From Cyclostephanos tholiformis (lineage: Eukaryota; Bacillariophyta; Thalassiosirophyceae; Thalassiosirales; Thalassiosiraceae): DNA of 16,146 bases. The notes beneath the pieces are model-generated. The model did no database searches. It was not told where the DNA came from and was given only the letters and a program-made list of their open reading frames with translations. This document shows positions 8,814-16,146 of the stretch, one piece after another. The stretch's first letter is position 1. Each line of letters begins with the position of its first letter. A program made the position numbers and the translations under genes. The stretch covers positions 1 to 16,146 of the forward strand of contig JALLPB010000411.1 in the NCBI GenBank assembly GCA_036939975.1, written 5' to 3'.

Positions 8814-9686
8814 TTGTGGCTGAGATCGATACTGATGAAGCTATCGTACGCAAGAATTGGGATCGACGCACGAATTGAGATTGAGATGCCGAGAAAGCAA
8901 ATGATTCAAAGCGGGAAGAAAATGAGCCAATTTAAGATGAACGTACCACTTGCTCGAAAAATGGCATAGGCTGAGAAGTAGTGTAGCCAGTCGGGATTCT
9001 CCCATTTCCATTGCTTAGCAAGCGTTGCCGCTCATCGTCGTTTTGAGCAGCACAGCGCTCAACATCTTCGCTAAGCATGATACTTTTTGTCGGCGATAAA
9101 CTGGCGCCGCTACAGTTTTTTATTCACGGCTTGCTGTACTTCATAGCCGGGACAATTTGAGCGTTGTTTTGAAATGCTCAGTGAACCATGTTGATGAACT
9201 GGAACCTAATGCGATCGTACCCATCATCGATGTGAATTTACATAGCTATTTTGGCGGGAGTGATCTCCACAGAGGAATTTTTTGCTCTACACGTGTGGTA
9301 GAGAGAGGAGTACGATCACGTACGATACCCCTGAAAAGGTTCGATGGTATCCGCAAAAAAGTATCATGTCTGGTTAAGTTTATGATCGCGCGTAATAATA
9401 GAGAATGTACACAGAAAGGCTTCTGCGGAGTCTCCTCGCTGAAAATTGCAAATGAAAATAGGATAGAGTAGGAGTGACACGTAGTAGGAGTAAAAGAAGG
9501 AGTAGAAGAGCGAGCGGAGAAGTAGAGTGTGGTGTTCAAAGAGAATGAAAGAAGAGGACATCAGCGAATTGATGCTGTCATGCATGCAACCATTCTATTA
9601 CAATTCCACTAAAGCGATAAAGATGTAGATGTTTCATCTGAAACACTTGGGATGCAGCCTAAATTCTTAGAAAACTTCTCATCCAA
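8814..9686. other. Longest intergenic stretch; transporter promoter and ALG5 3' region
   Basis: These 873 bp lie between the transporter start and the ALG5 stop, both on the minus strand. The transporter promoter and 5' leader and the ALG5 3' untranslated region should be here. No convincing protein gene was found: a 104-codon frame at 9157-9471 has no ATG start and no recognisable sequence. Two potential hairpins lie at 9012-9109, and a purine-rich stretch with AGGAGTA/GAGTAG repeats at about 9465-9560. Confidence 0.5.
9012..9121 (+). other. Possible two-hairpin structured RNA (tentative)
   Basis: Arm TGCTTAGC (9012-9019) pairs perfectly with GCTAAGCA (9070-9077). The stem can go on as AAG/CTT and GTTG/CAAC around small loops, giving about 15 pairs. 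A second hairpin pairs CGGCG (9091-9095) with CGCCG (9105-9109). ACA follows at 9112-9114 and a six-T run at 9116-9121. Hairpin, hinge, hairpin, ACA is the order of an H/ACA snoRNA, but no good H box (ANANNA) was found in the hinge. A DNA-level or chance inverted repeat is just as possible. Confidence 0.2.
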
Positions 9687-10836
9687 CTATCGCTTCAGCT
9701 TCCAAATTCCAAGCAAGTAGCATGCCCTCACGCAAACCATGTCCCTAAGCATCCCCAAGCTAACCATTGCAAGTGTGATTTTATTAACATCAAGTTTGCT
9801 CCCTTCGATCTCATGCCAAACTACACCCACCTCGGCTAATGAGACATCGAGCTTCTCTGCAATAACCACCACTTCAGTGTCAAATGCCCAGCGCCGGAGA
9901 TGAAGGTTTGTAAAAAGTAAAACAGCAGCAGAACGTGTAAATAGCTTGAAGCCGCATTGGGTGTCCTTTATACGTGGTGAGCACAAAACCCTTACGAAGA
10001 AATGGAATGAATGCATTAAAAAAGTTCGAATTTTTCTTCTCGATGCAGAGCTCTCTTTTTCCAGATGAGCGCGGGAGCCAAATACCGCGGCGGGTGGTAA
10101 AAAAGGAACATCGCATGGATTTTTCCTTTCAACGAGATCTCTCATTCCGCTCAACACTTTTGGCAGCCCATCCGCGATATCCGTGGCTCCATCAGCATCT
10201 AGCATGAGGCAGAGCTGCCCTGAACATTGCAATATGCCCATTTTGACAGCCCCTCCTTTTCCGCAATTTTTGTGCATGGATACTAATTTGACTACATCGC
10301 CACTCTTCACCTTTTCTAGAGCATATTTTCTTACAAAACTTTCGGTATCATCAGTTGAGCCGTCATTCACAATGATGAATTCAAATCGAATGAGGTGTTC
10401 TGACAATCTGCACCCATCAATAGTGTTAACACGACGTGTTATGTCTTTTCGATTTGTATTCAAATATTCAAGCGTAACATCAAGCATGTGTGGAAGGCGT
10501 TCGGACTCATTGTATGCAGGTACAACCAGAGAAAGAATATTGTCTGGACAGTTGATGTGATACGATTATGGCTAAGCTTACGGTAAAGAATGAAACTAAT
10601 ACATTGCGGATACGTGGGAACTTGCCTTGTTGGGTTTTGCTGTCTCCGGCCAGAATGGTGACTGTGCAACCAAGTACACCTTCGACGTTGGTATAAGCGG
10701 GGTAAAATGTGTAACATGCGATCAATACCAAAATAACAATGCCGATGCAAGTGAAGAAGTGAGACGGCTGAAATGCCACATACATGAGATGAAATCCATG
10801 CACTATCAGCACCGCGCATGATAACAAATATTTCAT
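9687..10836 (-). CDS. ALG5: Dolichyl-phosphate beta-glucosyltransferase (ALG5)
   Basis: A 355-residue protein, exons 10836-10626 and 10543-9687. ALG5 transfers glucose from UDP-glucose to dolichyl phosphate on the cytosolic side of the ER, making the donor for the last glucose additions to the N-glycan precursor. One hydrophobic N-terminal helix region (about 5-45) anchors it. The GT-A family 2 domain follows: [10 protein letters not shown] at 74-83, [12 protein letters not shown] at 126-137, NCGKGGAV at 163-170, the metal-binding DAD at 186-188, FGSRAH at 225-230, [11 protein letters not shown] at 262-272, and WHEIEGSKL at 313-321. These match ALG5 better than the related DPM1, which lacks the N-terminal anchor. 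The first exon must join in phase 1: a GC-AG intron at 10544-10625 (AAG|GCAAGT) fits best, and GTATCC at 10613 is a weaker in-frame alternative. The start at 10836 is favoured over 10983, which would add a poorly conserved 49 residues. Confidence 0.9.
10544..10625 (-). other. Probable GC-AG intron in ALG5
   Basis: The obvious GT sites near the end of exon 1 (GTAAGC after ACC) give the wrong phase for the VVPAYNE exon. The sequence CAACAAG|GCAAGT is a textbook GC donor with strong pairing to U1, and it gives the correct phase with acceptor GTCCAG. A GTATCC site 12 nt downstream is also in phase. Confidence 0.5.
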
Positions 10837-11010
10837 GGCAACACCGCGGCGTGCACCTTTTAGTAATTTTAGTTGTTGTCTCGATGCTAAGTAGCTGTCA
10901 GTGGGGGGACATGGCGCGAACGAAAGATACGATAGAATCGAGTGTACGTAACTATCAACATGAATGTGGACAACGACAATCAACCAACACCAACAAAGTA
11001 ATTTAAATTC
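10837..11010. promoter_or_regulatory. Divergent promoter, ALG5 and PDZ-like gene
   Basis: Only 174 bp separate the two chosen start codons, so both promoters must share or overlap this space. No known element is recognised. Confidence 0.5.
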
Positions 11011-11586
11011 ATGAGAACAGTCGTTGCTAATATTATAACTGCCGTAGCTGCCGCATTGGTTTGCGGCGGCTGCATCGATGCATTTACAATCAGGTCACTT
11101 TCATCATGCAAAAATTTACACTCTCTTCCTTTGTTGATGTCATCGTCGTCGGATGAATCTCCAGTTTTGGTCAACCGGGAAGCGTTCGTTCGTGCGATCG
11201 ACATTATGAAAAGCGACATGGGGATGGAGATATTCTCAGAGGGGCAGAGACCGATGTATGCGATTGGAAGGCTGGTGGCTCGATTACCCCTGGAATTTGT
11301 GAGTGGTATTCGCTTAGCAGACTGCGAAACCTTGACCCTCATAAGCCAATTAAAAGAGTCCGTTGTCGATGAAACGGGAATTCAGTCACTTGATACTATT
11401 GTTGCCATTCGTGCTGGGGATGATGGCTGCGGTGGGTATGGTTACGAGGGATTTACGGTTGGTGCAAGTATTGCTGATACCGCGCAAACCTATACCGATG
11501 CGATTAAATACGCGATGTTAAATAATTTCAAACATATTGAATTGGAGGTAAATAGGTTAGTGCCATTGATATCATCTTCGGAGTGA
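11011..11586 (+). CDS. Plastid-targeted PDZ-like protein, function unknown
   Basis: A 191-residue single-exon protein. Residues 1-24 form a signal peptide (long hydrophobic core [14 protein letters not shown]) ending CIDA, with Phe25 beginning a Ser-rich transit segment (25-48), so plastid import is predicted. The mature part from about 52 has one helical stretch ([20 protein letters not shown]) followed by a region resembling a PDZ fold: [21 protein letters not shown], then [14 protein letters not shown] (a typical PDZ beta strand with an LDTI-x-x-I pattern), and a C-terminal strand [11 protein letters not shown] Gly-rich loop, [11 protein letters not shown], interrupts the domain. There is no protease or enzyme domain attached, so it may be an adaptor or assembly factor at the thylakoid or stroma. 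I do not recognise an experimentally described homologue. Confidence 0.7.
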   Translation: MRTVVANIITAVAAALVCGGCIDAFTIRSLSSCKNLHSLPLLMSSSSDESPVLVNREAFVRAIDIMKSDMGMEIFSEGQRPMYAIGRLVARLPLEFVSGIRLADCETLTLISQLKESVVDETGIQSLDTIVAIRAGDDGCGGYGYEGFTVGASIADTAQTYTDAIKYAMLNNFKHIELEVNRLVPLISSSE

Positions 11587-11720
11587 TTGGCACCCCCGTT
11601 TTGAGCATATGAATGTCTTCTGCCTTTCCATCTACCTACCTAATTAATTGTATGAGGCAACAATAAAATTAGGCTAACATTTAAACACAATCAATCTGAG
11701 ACGACCACAACCCCAAATCT
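11587..11720. other. Convergent intergenic region
   Basis: This 134 bp AT-rich stretch lies between the stops of the PDZ-like gene and the glutamate synthase gene, too short for separate untranslated regions unless they overlap. Confidence 0.5.
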
Positions 11721-13070
11721 TTACACTGATGCACTGATACTGCTCAAATTTGCAAATACACTCGTGGGTTTGCCAGCCGCTACCTCATCCCGGCGTTTCT
11801 CTTTGAGATACGTATCCACGGCATCGGCAACACCTCTGCCCTCATGGATTGCCCAAACAACTAAGCTCTGACCTCTGCGGCAGTCTCCGGCAGCAAAAAC
11901 ACCCTCAAGACTGGTACGGTAATCGCCATAAACCGCATGGATATTGCTCCTCTGATCCAAATCTAGATCCAACTCCTTTGCAATGTAATCCTCGGGCGAA
12001 ACAAAACCCATCGACAACACGGCGAGATCACATGGCCACTCGCGCTCGCTTCCCTCGACAGCCATCGGACGACCGTTGATGATTTCCACATCCTGGGTTA
12101 TTAGCGCCTTGACATTACCGTCTTCATCCCCTATGAATTCCTTCGTCATGACTGCATACACGCGCGGATCCTTCCCGAAAACGGCGCGCACTTCGGCATG
12201 TCCATAGTCGATACCGAATACACGAGGCCATTGCGGCCATGGATTGTCGGAGGCTCGTTCCGGGGGTGGTCTGGGCATCAATTCAAAGTTGGTGACGGAC
12301 TTGCATCTGTGACGCATGGATGTTCCAATACAATCGGTACCAGTATCGCCACCACCGATCACAATTACATTCTTGCCAGCGGCAGTGATAAACTTTGACC
12401 TGTCCCAGTTGGACTCCAATTTACCCTCCTTCGTCAAGAGGAGCTTTTTCTGATTCTGAGTGAGAAACTCCTGAAAATCGAATAATTGGGAATGGGGACG
12501 GACATTCGCAGGGGGCGCATCATTCAAAATGCATTCCACTGAAATACAAATGCTAGACAGCATGGCAGATATCTTACCATTGCAAAGTGGACACCCTTCA
12601 AGTCCCTCCCCGGAACTGGCAAGTCTCTGGGCTTGGTAGCACCGAGACAGAGCGAAAGCGCATCAAAGTTCACCCTCAAATCGTTGACGTCCACGTTATC
12701 GCCAATATTCGCGTTCGTCACGAACTCGATGCCCTCCTCGCGTAGCAGATTCACGCGACGATCGACCGTCTCCTTCTCCAGCTTCATGTTCGGGATGCCG
12801 TACATTAGCAATCCCCCGATGCGATCGGCACGCTCGAAGACCGTGACCTTGTGTCCCATCTGATTCAGCTGGTCCGCCGCGGCGAGTCCGGCCGGGCCCG
12901 ATCCCACGACGGCGACGGTCATGCCAGTGCGTTCCTTGGGAACGCGGGGGGTGATCAACCCCTCGTTCCACGCGTTGTCGACGATGGCATACTCGATGTC
13001 CTTGATCGTCACGGGTGCATCGACGAGGCCCGCCACGCACGCCCCCTCGCACGGCGCCGGGCAGACGCGT

Positions 13071-13102
<32 letters not shown>

Positions 13103-13715
13103 AAGGCGCAATATGGCGTCGCTCCACTGTCCGTTGTAAACTAGGTTATTCCACTCTGGGATCAGATTGTTCACGGGACAGCCGGTGTGGGTCTGGCAGA
13201 AGGGAGTGCCGCAGTCCATGCATCGCGCGGCCTGGACCTTGCGCTCGATGGACGTGTGCTTCTCGTCGTCGATGCCCTCGACGGGGTTGAGTTCCCCCCA
13301 GTCGAGCACGCGCTTGGCGGGGTCCCGGTACGGCTCCTTATTCCGTTGGTAGTTGATGAAGCCGCGGAGTTTTTCGATGGGTTGGTAGGTTCCGTCGCGG
13401 CGCTTTACCCTGCGTCGAGAGGAGACAAGCAGTGAGAAGATGTGGGCGGTATTGCGCAAGGATGGGACATTCAATTATTTTACTTGGCATATATCCAAAG
13501 CAAGGCCTATTGTCAAATGCCGTATCGACGACGGGAGATATCACTCACTTGGGCTCGTTATCGTGATCGTAAATTCCCTCCCTCCAGATTTCGTGCCTGC
13601 CGTCGCTACCGATCGGGCCGCCGACGCTGGTCGCCTTCACCGAGAGGGTGCGAGCGATTGACTTGGTCCTAATCAGCTCAGTCGAATTACGTCTGGCGAT
13701 TGTCGATGCCAACAT
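11721..13715 (-). CDS. gltD: Glutamate synthase (NAD(P)H-GOGAT) small subunit
   Basis: A 582-residue protein from exons 13715-13549, 13409-12578 and 12470-11721; introns of 139 bp (GTGAGT...CGCAG) and 107 bp (GTAAGA...TTTCAG). GltD takes electrons from NAD(P)H through FAD and iron-sulfur clusters to the large subunit, which makes glutamate from glutamine and 2-oxoglutarate. Residues 1-29 are Arg/Ser/Thr-rich without acidic clusters, a mitochondrial-type presequence. Cysteines at 119, 122, 127 and 133 (CMDCG...C...C) and at 172, 176 and 180 (CPAPCEGAC) are the cluster ligands. FAD-binding GSGPAG lies at 225-230, the NAD(P)H-binding GGGDTG at 372-377, and AAGD of the second FAD contact at 526-529. 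All are intact. It is a free small subunit, not the C-terminal part of a fused NADH-GOGAT; the large subunit is not in this window. Start at 13715 is chosen for the presequence; an in-frame ATG at 13781 would add 22 residues. Confidence 0.93.
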
Positions 13716-14147
13716 GTTGAACGTGTACTGTTTCTTGTGGTGTGTTTTGGTGCATGCGAATGATAAACAGGGCATGTGCAAAGAAAGATCTGGATGTAAC
13801 AGGTATTGTAGGTGTGCGGCCGGCTAGGTAGAGCTGTCCGTCAAAATAAGGCGCTCATAGGTTTGACGCGGGAAGCAAACAATACAAGTCAACGGAGGAA
13901 AAGGAAAGTTCCAACTTTTTGATGTGAAAGTTCATCTTTTGTGATAATTGGGACTTTCCATGTAAAGGGAAATTGCCTTTCCTACCAGGGAAGCTCCACG
14001 CCGGCCGCTCCAACGCTTCTGCAAAGTTTCTCGTGATATCCGCATTTTGGAAAGCAAGCACAAGAACGCCGAAGGAGTGACCCACCGAATATAAAAAAAA
14101 AACGAAACCCATACACCAATAAAAAATAAAAATAATAGTCGACCACC
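13716..14147. promoter_or_regulatory. Divergent promoter, glutamate synthase and Ac45-like gene
   Basis: These 432 bp between two start codons hold nested inverted repeats. The outer pair is GCGGCCGGC (13816-13824) with GCCGGCCGC (14000-14008). The inner pair is GGAAAGTTCCAA (13903-13914) with TTGGGACTTTCC (13948-13959), 11 of 12 matching. A further GAAAGTTC is at 13926-13933. A TATA-like ATATAAAA follows near 14089, about 55 bp before the Ac45-like start, and the start context is CCACCATGA. Confidence 0.6.
13903..13959. repeat. Inverted repeat with GAAAGTTC motifs
   Basis: Arms 13903-13914 and 13948-13959 match at 11 of 12 positions. A third GAAAGTTC copy sits between them at 13926-13933. 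The cluster lies inside the wider GCGGCCGGC inverted repeat. Confidence 0.75.
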
Positions 14148-15167
14148 ATGAAGCTGTCAATAATAGCAACGGCGTTCGCCGCGACCGTCGGCTTAGCCTC
14201 CGCCGCCCCGGCCATCGTTTGGAAGAAGGGTGGCGATGGCGGTCCCTCGTCGTCGTCCGCTTCTCACATTTCCGATGCCATCGACGCTCGGTCGTTGCTA
14301 TCGTCAGTAATCGACAACGACGACGACGGCGAGGGGAAGGACTCGTCCTCCCGTTCCTCGTCATTGGCCGCTGTGATCTTCCTCGTTGGGAGGGATGCCG
14401 ATGGCTCCGAGGGATTGGCCTCCCTTGCATTGTCGGGTAAAATCCCGCAGGTGAGGGACCGATACCTGACCGCGGACGAGGTCCATCATCACGTCCGGGG
14501 GATGGAATCGTCCAGGACCGTGGCGCGCGATGCTGCCTCCGCCCGGGAGGGCGATCAAAAGGGCGCCGTACGCGCCGTCGTGAGGGTATCAATGGAGGAA
14601 TTCCGACGCAAGTTGGCATCGATGGCCCAGACCGAGGCGGAGGAGTTTGAGGGGGGGGGAAAGGACGACGTCGCCGCAGCACAGGCATCATCATCGACGA
14701 AGGTCACGAAGTCGGAGAGGAGGAGGAGGATGGCCATTTCCGAGGCCGACGTGCTTGTCGTCGACGTTATGGTCGACGATGAAGCCTCCGAGATCGATGC
14801 CGCCATAGTCGCGGCCATCGACTCGTCCGTCGTGCGCAACGTGATACTGTCGTCCGTGAGATCCACCTCGGAGGTCAAGCACGCGCGCAAGCTGGCCGTG
14901 GGCGAACGCTTCGCGAGGAAGGAGGCGTCCAACGACGTCGCCGCCGCCGTCGGACGTCGTCGTCTGCAGGAGGAGGATGCGAACGGCGGGTCATCCTCGT
15001 CCACGGAGGGGGTGTACTACGTGAACATGACCCCCAACATCTTCGCCGGATTGCTCTTCTTCTTCTTGTTCACGTTTACCGCCCACCTCGGCCTATCGTG
15101 CATGAACATGATCGAGGGACAGGACGTGTACGTGAAGAAATATCCTCACATTGGTCGCGAGGTATAA
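14148..15167 (+). CDS. Type I membrane protein, Ac45/Voa1/BIG1-like
   Basis: A 339-residue single-exon protein. A signal peptide at 1-20 ([20 protein letters not shown]) sends it into the secretory path. The lumenal part (about 21-290) is acidic, with Ser-rich stretches and poorly conserved sequence. It is followed by [16 protein letters not shown] and a single membrane helix at about 298-320, then a short cytosolic tail of about 17 residues ending GREV. The TP-x-I-x-GLL entry into the helix and the short Gln-containing tail resemble the C-terminal domain shared by V-ATPase accessory subunit Ac45/S1, yeast Voa1 and the BIG1 family, which helps assemble the V-ATPase membrane sector in the ER. 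The match is limited to this C-terminal part, so the assignment is an inference. GC-rich codon use resembles the ClpR gene and exon 2 of glutamate synthase. Confidence 0.6.
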   Translation: MKLSIIATAFAATVGLASAAPAIVWKKGGDGGPSSSSASHISDAIDARSLLSSVIDNDDDGEGKDSSSRSSSLAAVIFLVGRDADGSEGLASLALSGKIPQVRDRYLTADEVHHHVRGMESSRTVARDAASAREGDQKGAVRAVVRVSMEEFRRKLASMAQTEAEEFEGGGKDDVAAAQASSSTKVTKSERRRRMAISEADVLVVDVMVDDEASEIDAAIVAAIDSSVVRNVILSSVRSTSEVKHARKLAVGERFARKEASNDVAAAVGRRRLQEEDANGGSSSSTEGVYYVNMTPNIFAGLLFFFLFTFTAHLGLSCMNMIEGQDVYVKKYPHIGREV

Positions 15168-15414
15168 TGGAGGAAACTATGTTCGGAGGCATATGTTTAC
15201 GGACTAATATTATGTTTTAGATTGCTTCATTTATATATGTTTTATTTTCACTTATCCCTGCACATAAAGAAATACTTACCTCGGATGGTATGGGGGAGAC
15301 CGCTATGAGTCTATCAAGCATTGCTCTCGCATGCATGCGTACCATGCTATACTCATGCCGAGAGGGCATTTTGTTGTATTTCATGCGTACGGTACTGCGG
15401 GGCGACAAGATTAT
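15168..15414. other. Convergent intergenic region
   Basis: These 247 bp lie between the stops of the Ac45-like gene and the four-helix membrane protein gene. They include a perfect 12-bp palindrome CGCATGCATGCG (15328-15339) and a larger imperfect hairpin. No gene is seen. Confidence 0.5.
15324..15364. repeat. Hairpin and 12-bp palindrome in a convergent 3' region
   Basis: Arm CTCTCGCATG (15324-15333) pairs with CATG-C-CGAGAG (15354-15364), ten pairs with one bulged C. The palindrome CGCATGCATGCG at 15328-15339 overlaps the left arm. Confidence 0.6.
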
Positions 15415-15960
15415 TTATTTGGATTTGTTTTGAAGGCTCCATAAACCACTATTATAATTTCTTACATGCAGGACAATCAACAAGACTAATCCAAGGACGA
15501 AGGTAATGAGTTTGATTTGGTTGGCAATGGAACCAACAGTCAACAAAACATTGTTCAGCGGATTTGGAAAAATTTTCGTCGCATAACGAAGTACAATCGT
15601 CTCTAATATATCGCAAAACATTATGAAAGGAAACGTCAACGAGATGTTCGCTGAGAGTCCGGCCAACTTGCACTGTTTATGAAGCAATGCCCCCAACGTT
15701 ATTGTGTAAGTCGGCATAATCAGAATAAAATCCAAGAATATCATCCACAGGTAGGCCTTACGTCCGTTAGGCCCCAGCGCGCCGAGATAACGGCGGAGCC
15801 TACCGGCTGTAATTCCCACCCACGCATCGGGAATGTCATCCCCCCCTCCGTATTCATTTAGCGGTTTCCACGACGTAAGGATCGCAAAAAGGCATCCCGC
15901 GCTAAGCAGCATGGCGAGGGGAAAGGCGCTTGCCTTGTCGAGGAGAGAAACAATCGGCAT
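15415..15960 (-). CDS. Four-helix membrane protein, function unknown
   Basis: A 181-residue single-exon protein with four hydrophobic segments at about 13-30, 70-93, 104-125 and 137-166. Between the first two lies a polar loop with TAGRLRRYLGALGPNGRKAY (51-70), leading directly into LWMIFLDFILIMPTY. This layout, an LG-x-x-GR-x-x-Y motif before a helix with a buried Asp then P-x-Y, resembles a family of small uncharacterised bacterial membrane proteins that I recognise only by pattern. A conserved-looking FCDILET stretch with Asp and Glu sits in helix 3. No transporter or enzyme motif is visible, and no plastid or mitochondrial signal. The ATG at 15960 is the first in frame; 186 bp of upstream sequence remain in the window. 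Confidence 0.65.
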   Translation of the reverse strand: MPIVSLLDKASAFPLAMLLSAGCLFAILTSWKPLNEYGGGDDIPDAWVGITAGRLRRYLGALGPNGRKAYLWMIFLDFILIMPTYTITLGALLHKQCKLAGLSANISLTFPFIMFCDILETIVLRYATKIFPNPLNNVLLTVGSIANQIKLITFVLGLVLLIVLHVRNYNSGLWSLQNKSK

Positions 15961-16146
15961 ATAAAATTGAGTTCGTTTTCGCCCATCGCTTATCTCTCAT
16001 ACTTTTTTTCTTTTTATTCTTGAGATGATATTCTACGAAGGTAGTTATCGTACGATCGCTACATCTCCGGGGTTTAGGCAAAATATATTAGTGGAGTTGA
16101 GGGAATAGCGAAGGAATGATGAGAAATGACCGTGTTCAAGATAGTT
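15961..16146. promoter_or_regulatory. Upstream region of the four-helix protein gene
   Basis: The last 186 bp are AT-rich, with a T-rich run at about 16003-16020 in the plus sense. They presumably carry the promoter of the minus-strand gene. The neighbour on the far side is outside the window. Confidence 0.4.

Noticed and set aside
8787..8969. A 60-codon plus-strand frame at the transporter 5' end.
   Set aside because: Antisense to the transporter start, with no recognisable features.
9336..9350. GGTTCGA-like T-loop motif hinting at a tRNA.
   Set aside because: No matching stem, anticodon arm or acceptor could be drawn around it.
9157..9471. A 104-codon plus-strand frame in the long intergenic region.
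   Set aside because: It begins at TTG, its only internal ATG comes late, and the sequence has no family likeness or domain pattern.
12696..13127. Long open frames on both strands over the glutamate synthase second exon.
   Set aside because: They come from the strong C/G third-position bias of the real gene; the GltD motifs lie in only one frame.
13855..14694. A 279-codon minus-strand open frame across the promoter and first half of the Ac45-like gene.
   Set aside because: It is antisense to a gene with a clear signal peptide and GC-rich codon bias, is full of Arg/Pro low complexity, and matches nothing; it is a shadow.

Overview
The window looks like nuclear DNA of a photosynthetic stramenopile, most likely a diatom. 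Genes are short and closely packed, and most carry small GT-AG introns (70-139 bp, one of 347 bp). Three proteins begin with a signal peptide followed at once by an A-F junction (TSA|FTIP, TSA|FVRP, IDA|FTIR), the form of bipartite plastid-targeting signal known from diatoms and relatives. Other products are plainly eukaryotic: mitochondrial bL32, ALG5, a GLUT-family transporter and an Ac45/Voa1-like protein. I see no mobile element, virus, CRISPR array, tRNA or rRNA. Species cannot be fixed from the sequence alone.

Layout: 48-611 (+) CZIB/DUF866-family protein; 869-2728 (-) TPR membrane protein, three exons; 3013-3981 (+) plastid ClpR-like subunit; 4402-4788 (-) mitochondrial ribosomal protein bL32; 5085-6531 (+) plastid SAM methyltransferase, two exons; 6581-8813 (-) sugar transporter, five exons; 9687-10836 (-) ALG5 glucosyltransferase, two exons; 11011-11586 (+) plastid PDZ-like protein; 11721-13715 (-) glutamate synthase small subunit, three exons; 14148-15167 (+) Ac45/Voa1/BIG1-like type I membrane protein; 15415-15960 (-) four-helix membrane protein. 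Strands alternate almost perfectly, so neighbours share either a short divergent promoter or a short convergent 3' region. The products belong to unrelated pathways (plastid proteolysis, mitochondrial translation, nitrogen assimilation, N-glycosylation, sugar transport); nothing suggests an operon-like system.

Points worth a second look: a CZIB-family protein in which both CxxC zinc pairs are replaced; a bL32m without its zinc ribbon; a ClpR subunit lacking catalytic Ser and His; an 11-G run inside a coding exon beside a second long open frame; twin A/T/G homopolymer blocks in a divergent promoter; nested inverted repeats upstream of glutamate synthase; a probable GC-AG intron in ALG5; and a possible two-hairpin RNA in the longest intergenic stretch. 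Intron boundaries were chosen by splice consensus, phase and family alignment; none has been tested with transcript data.
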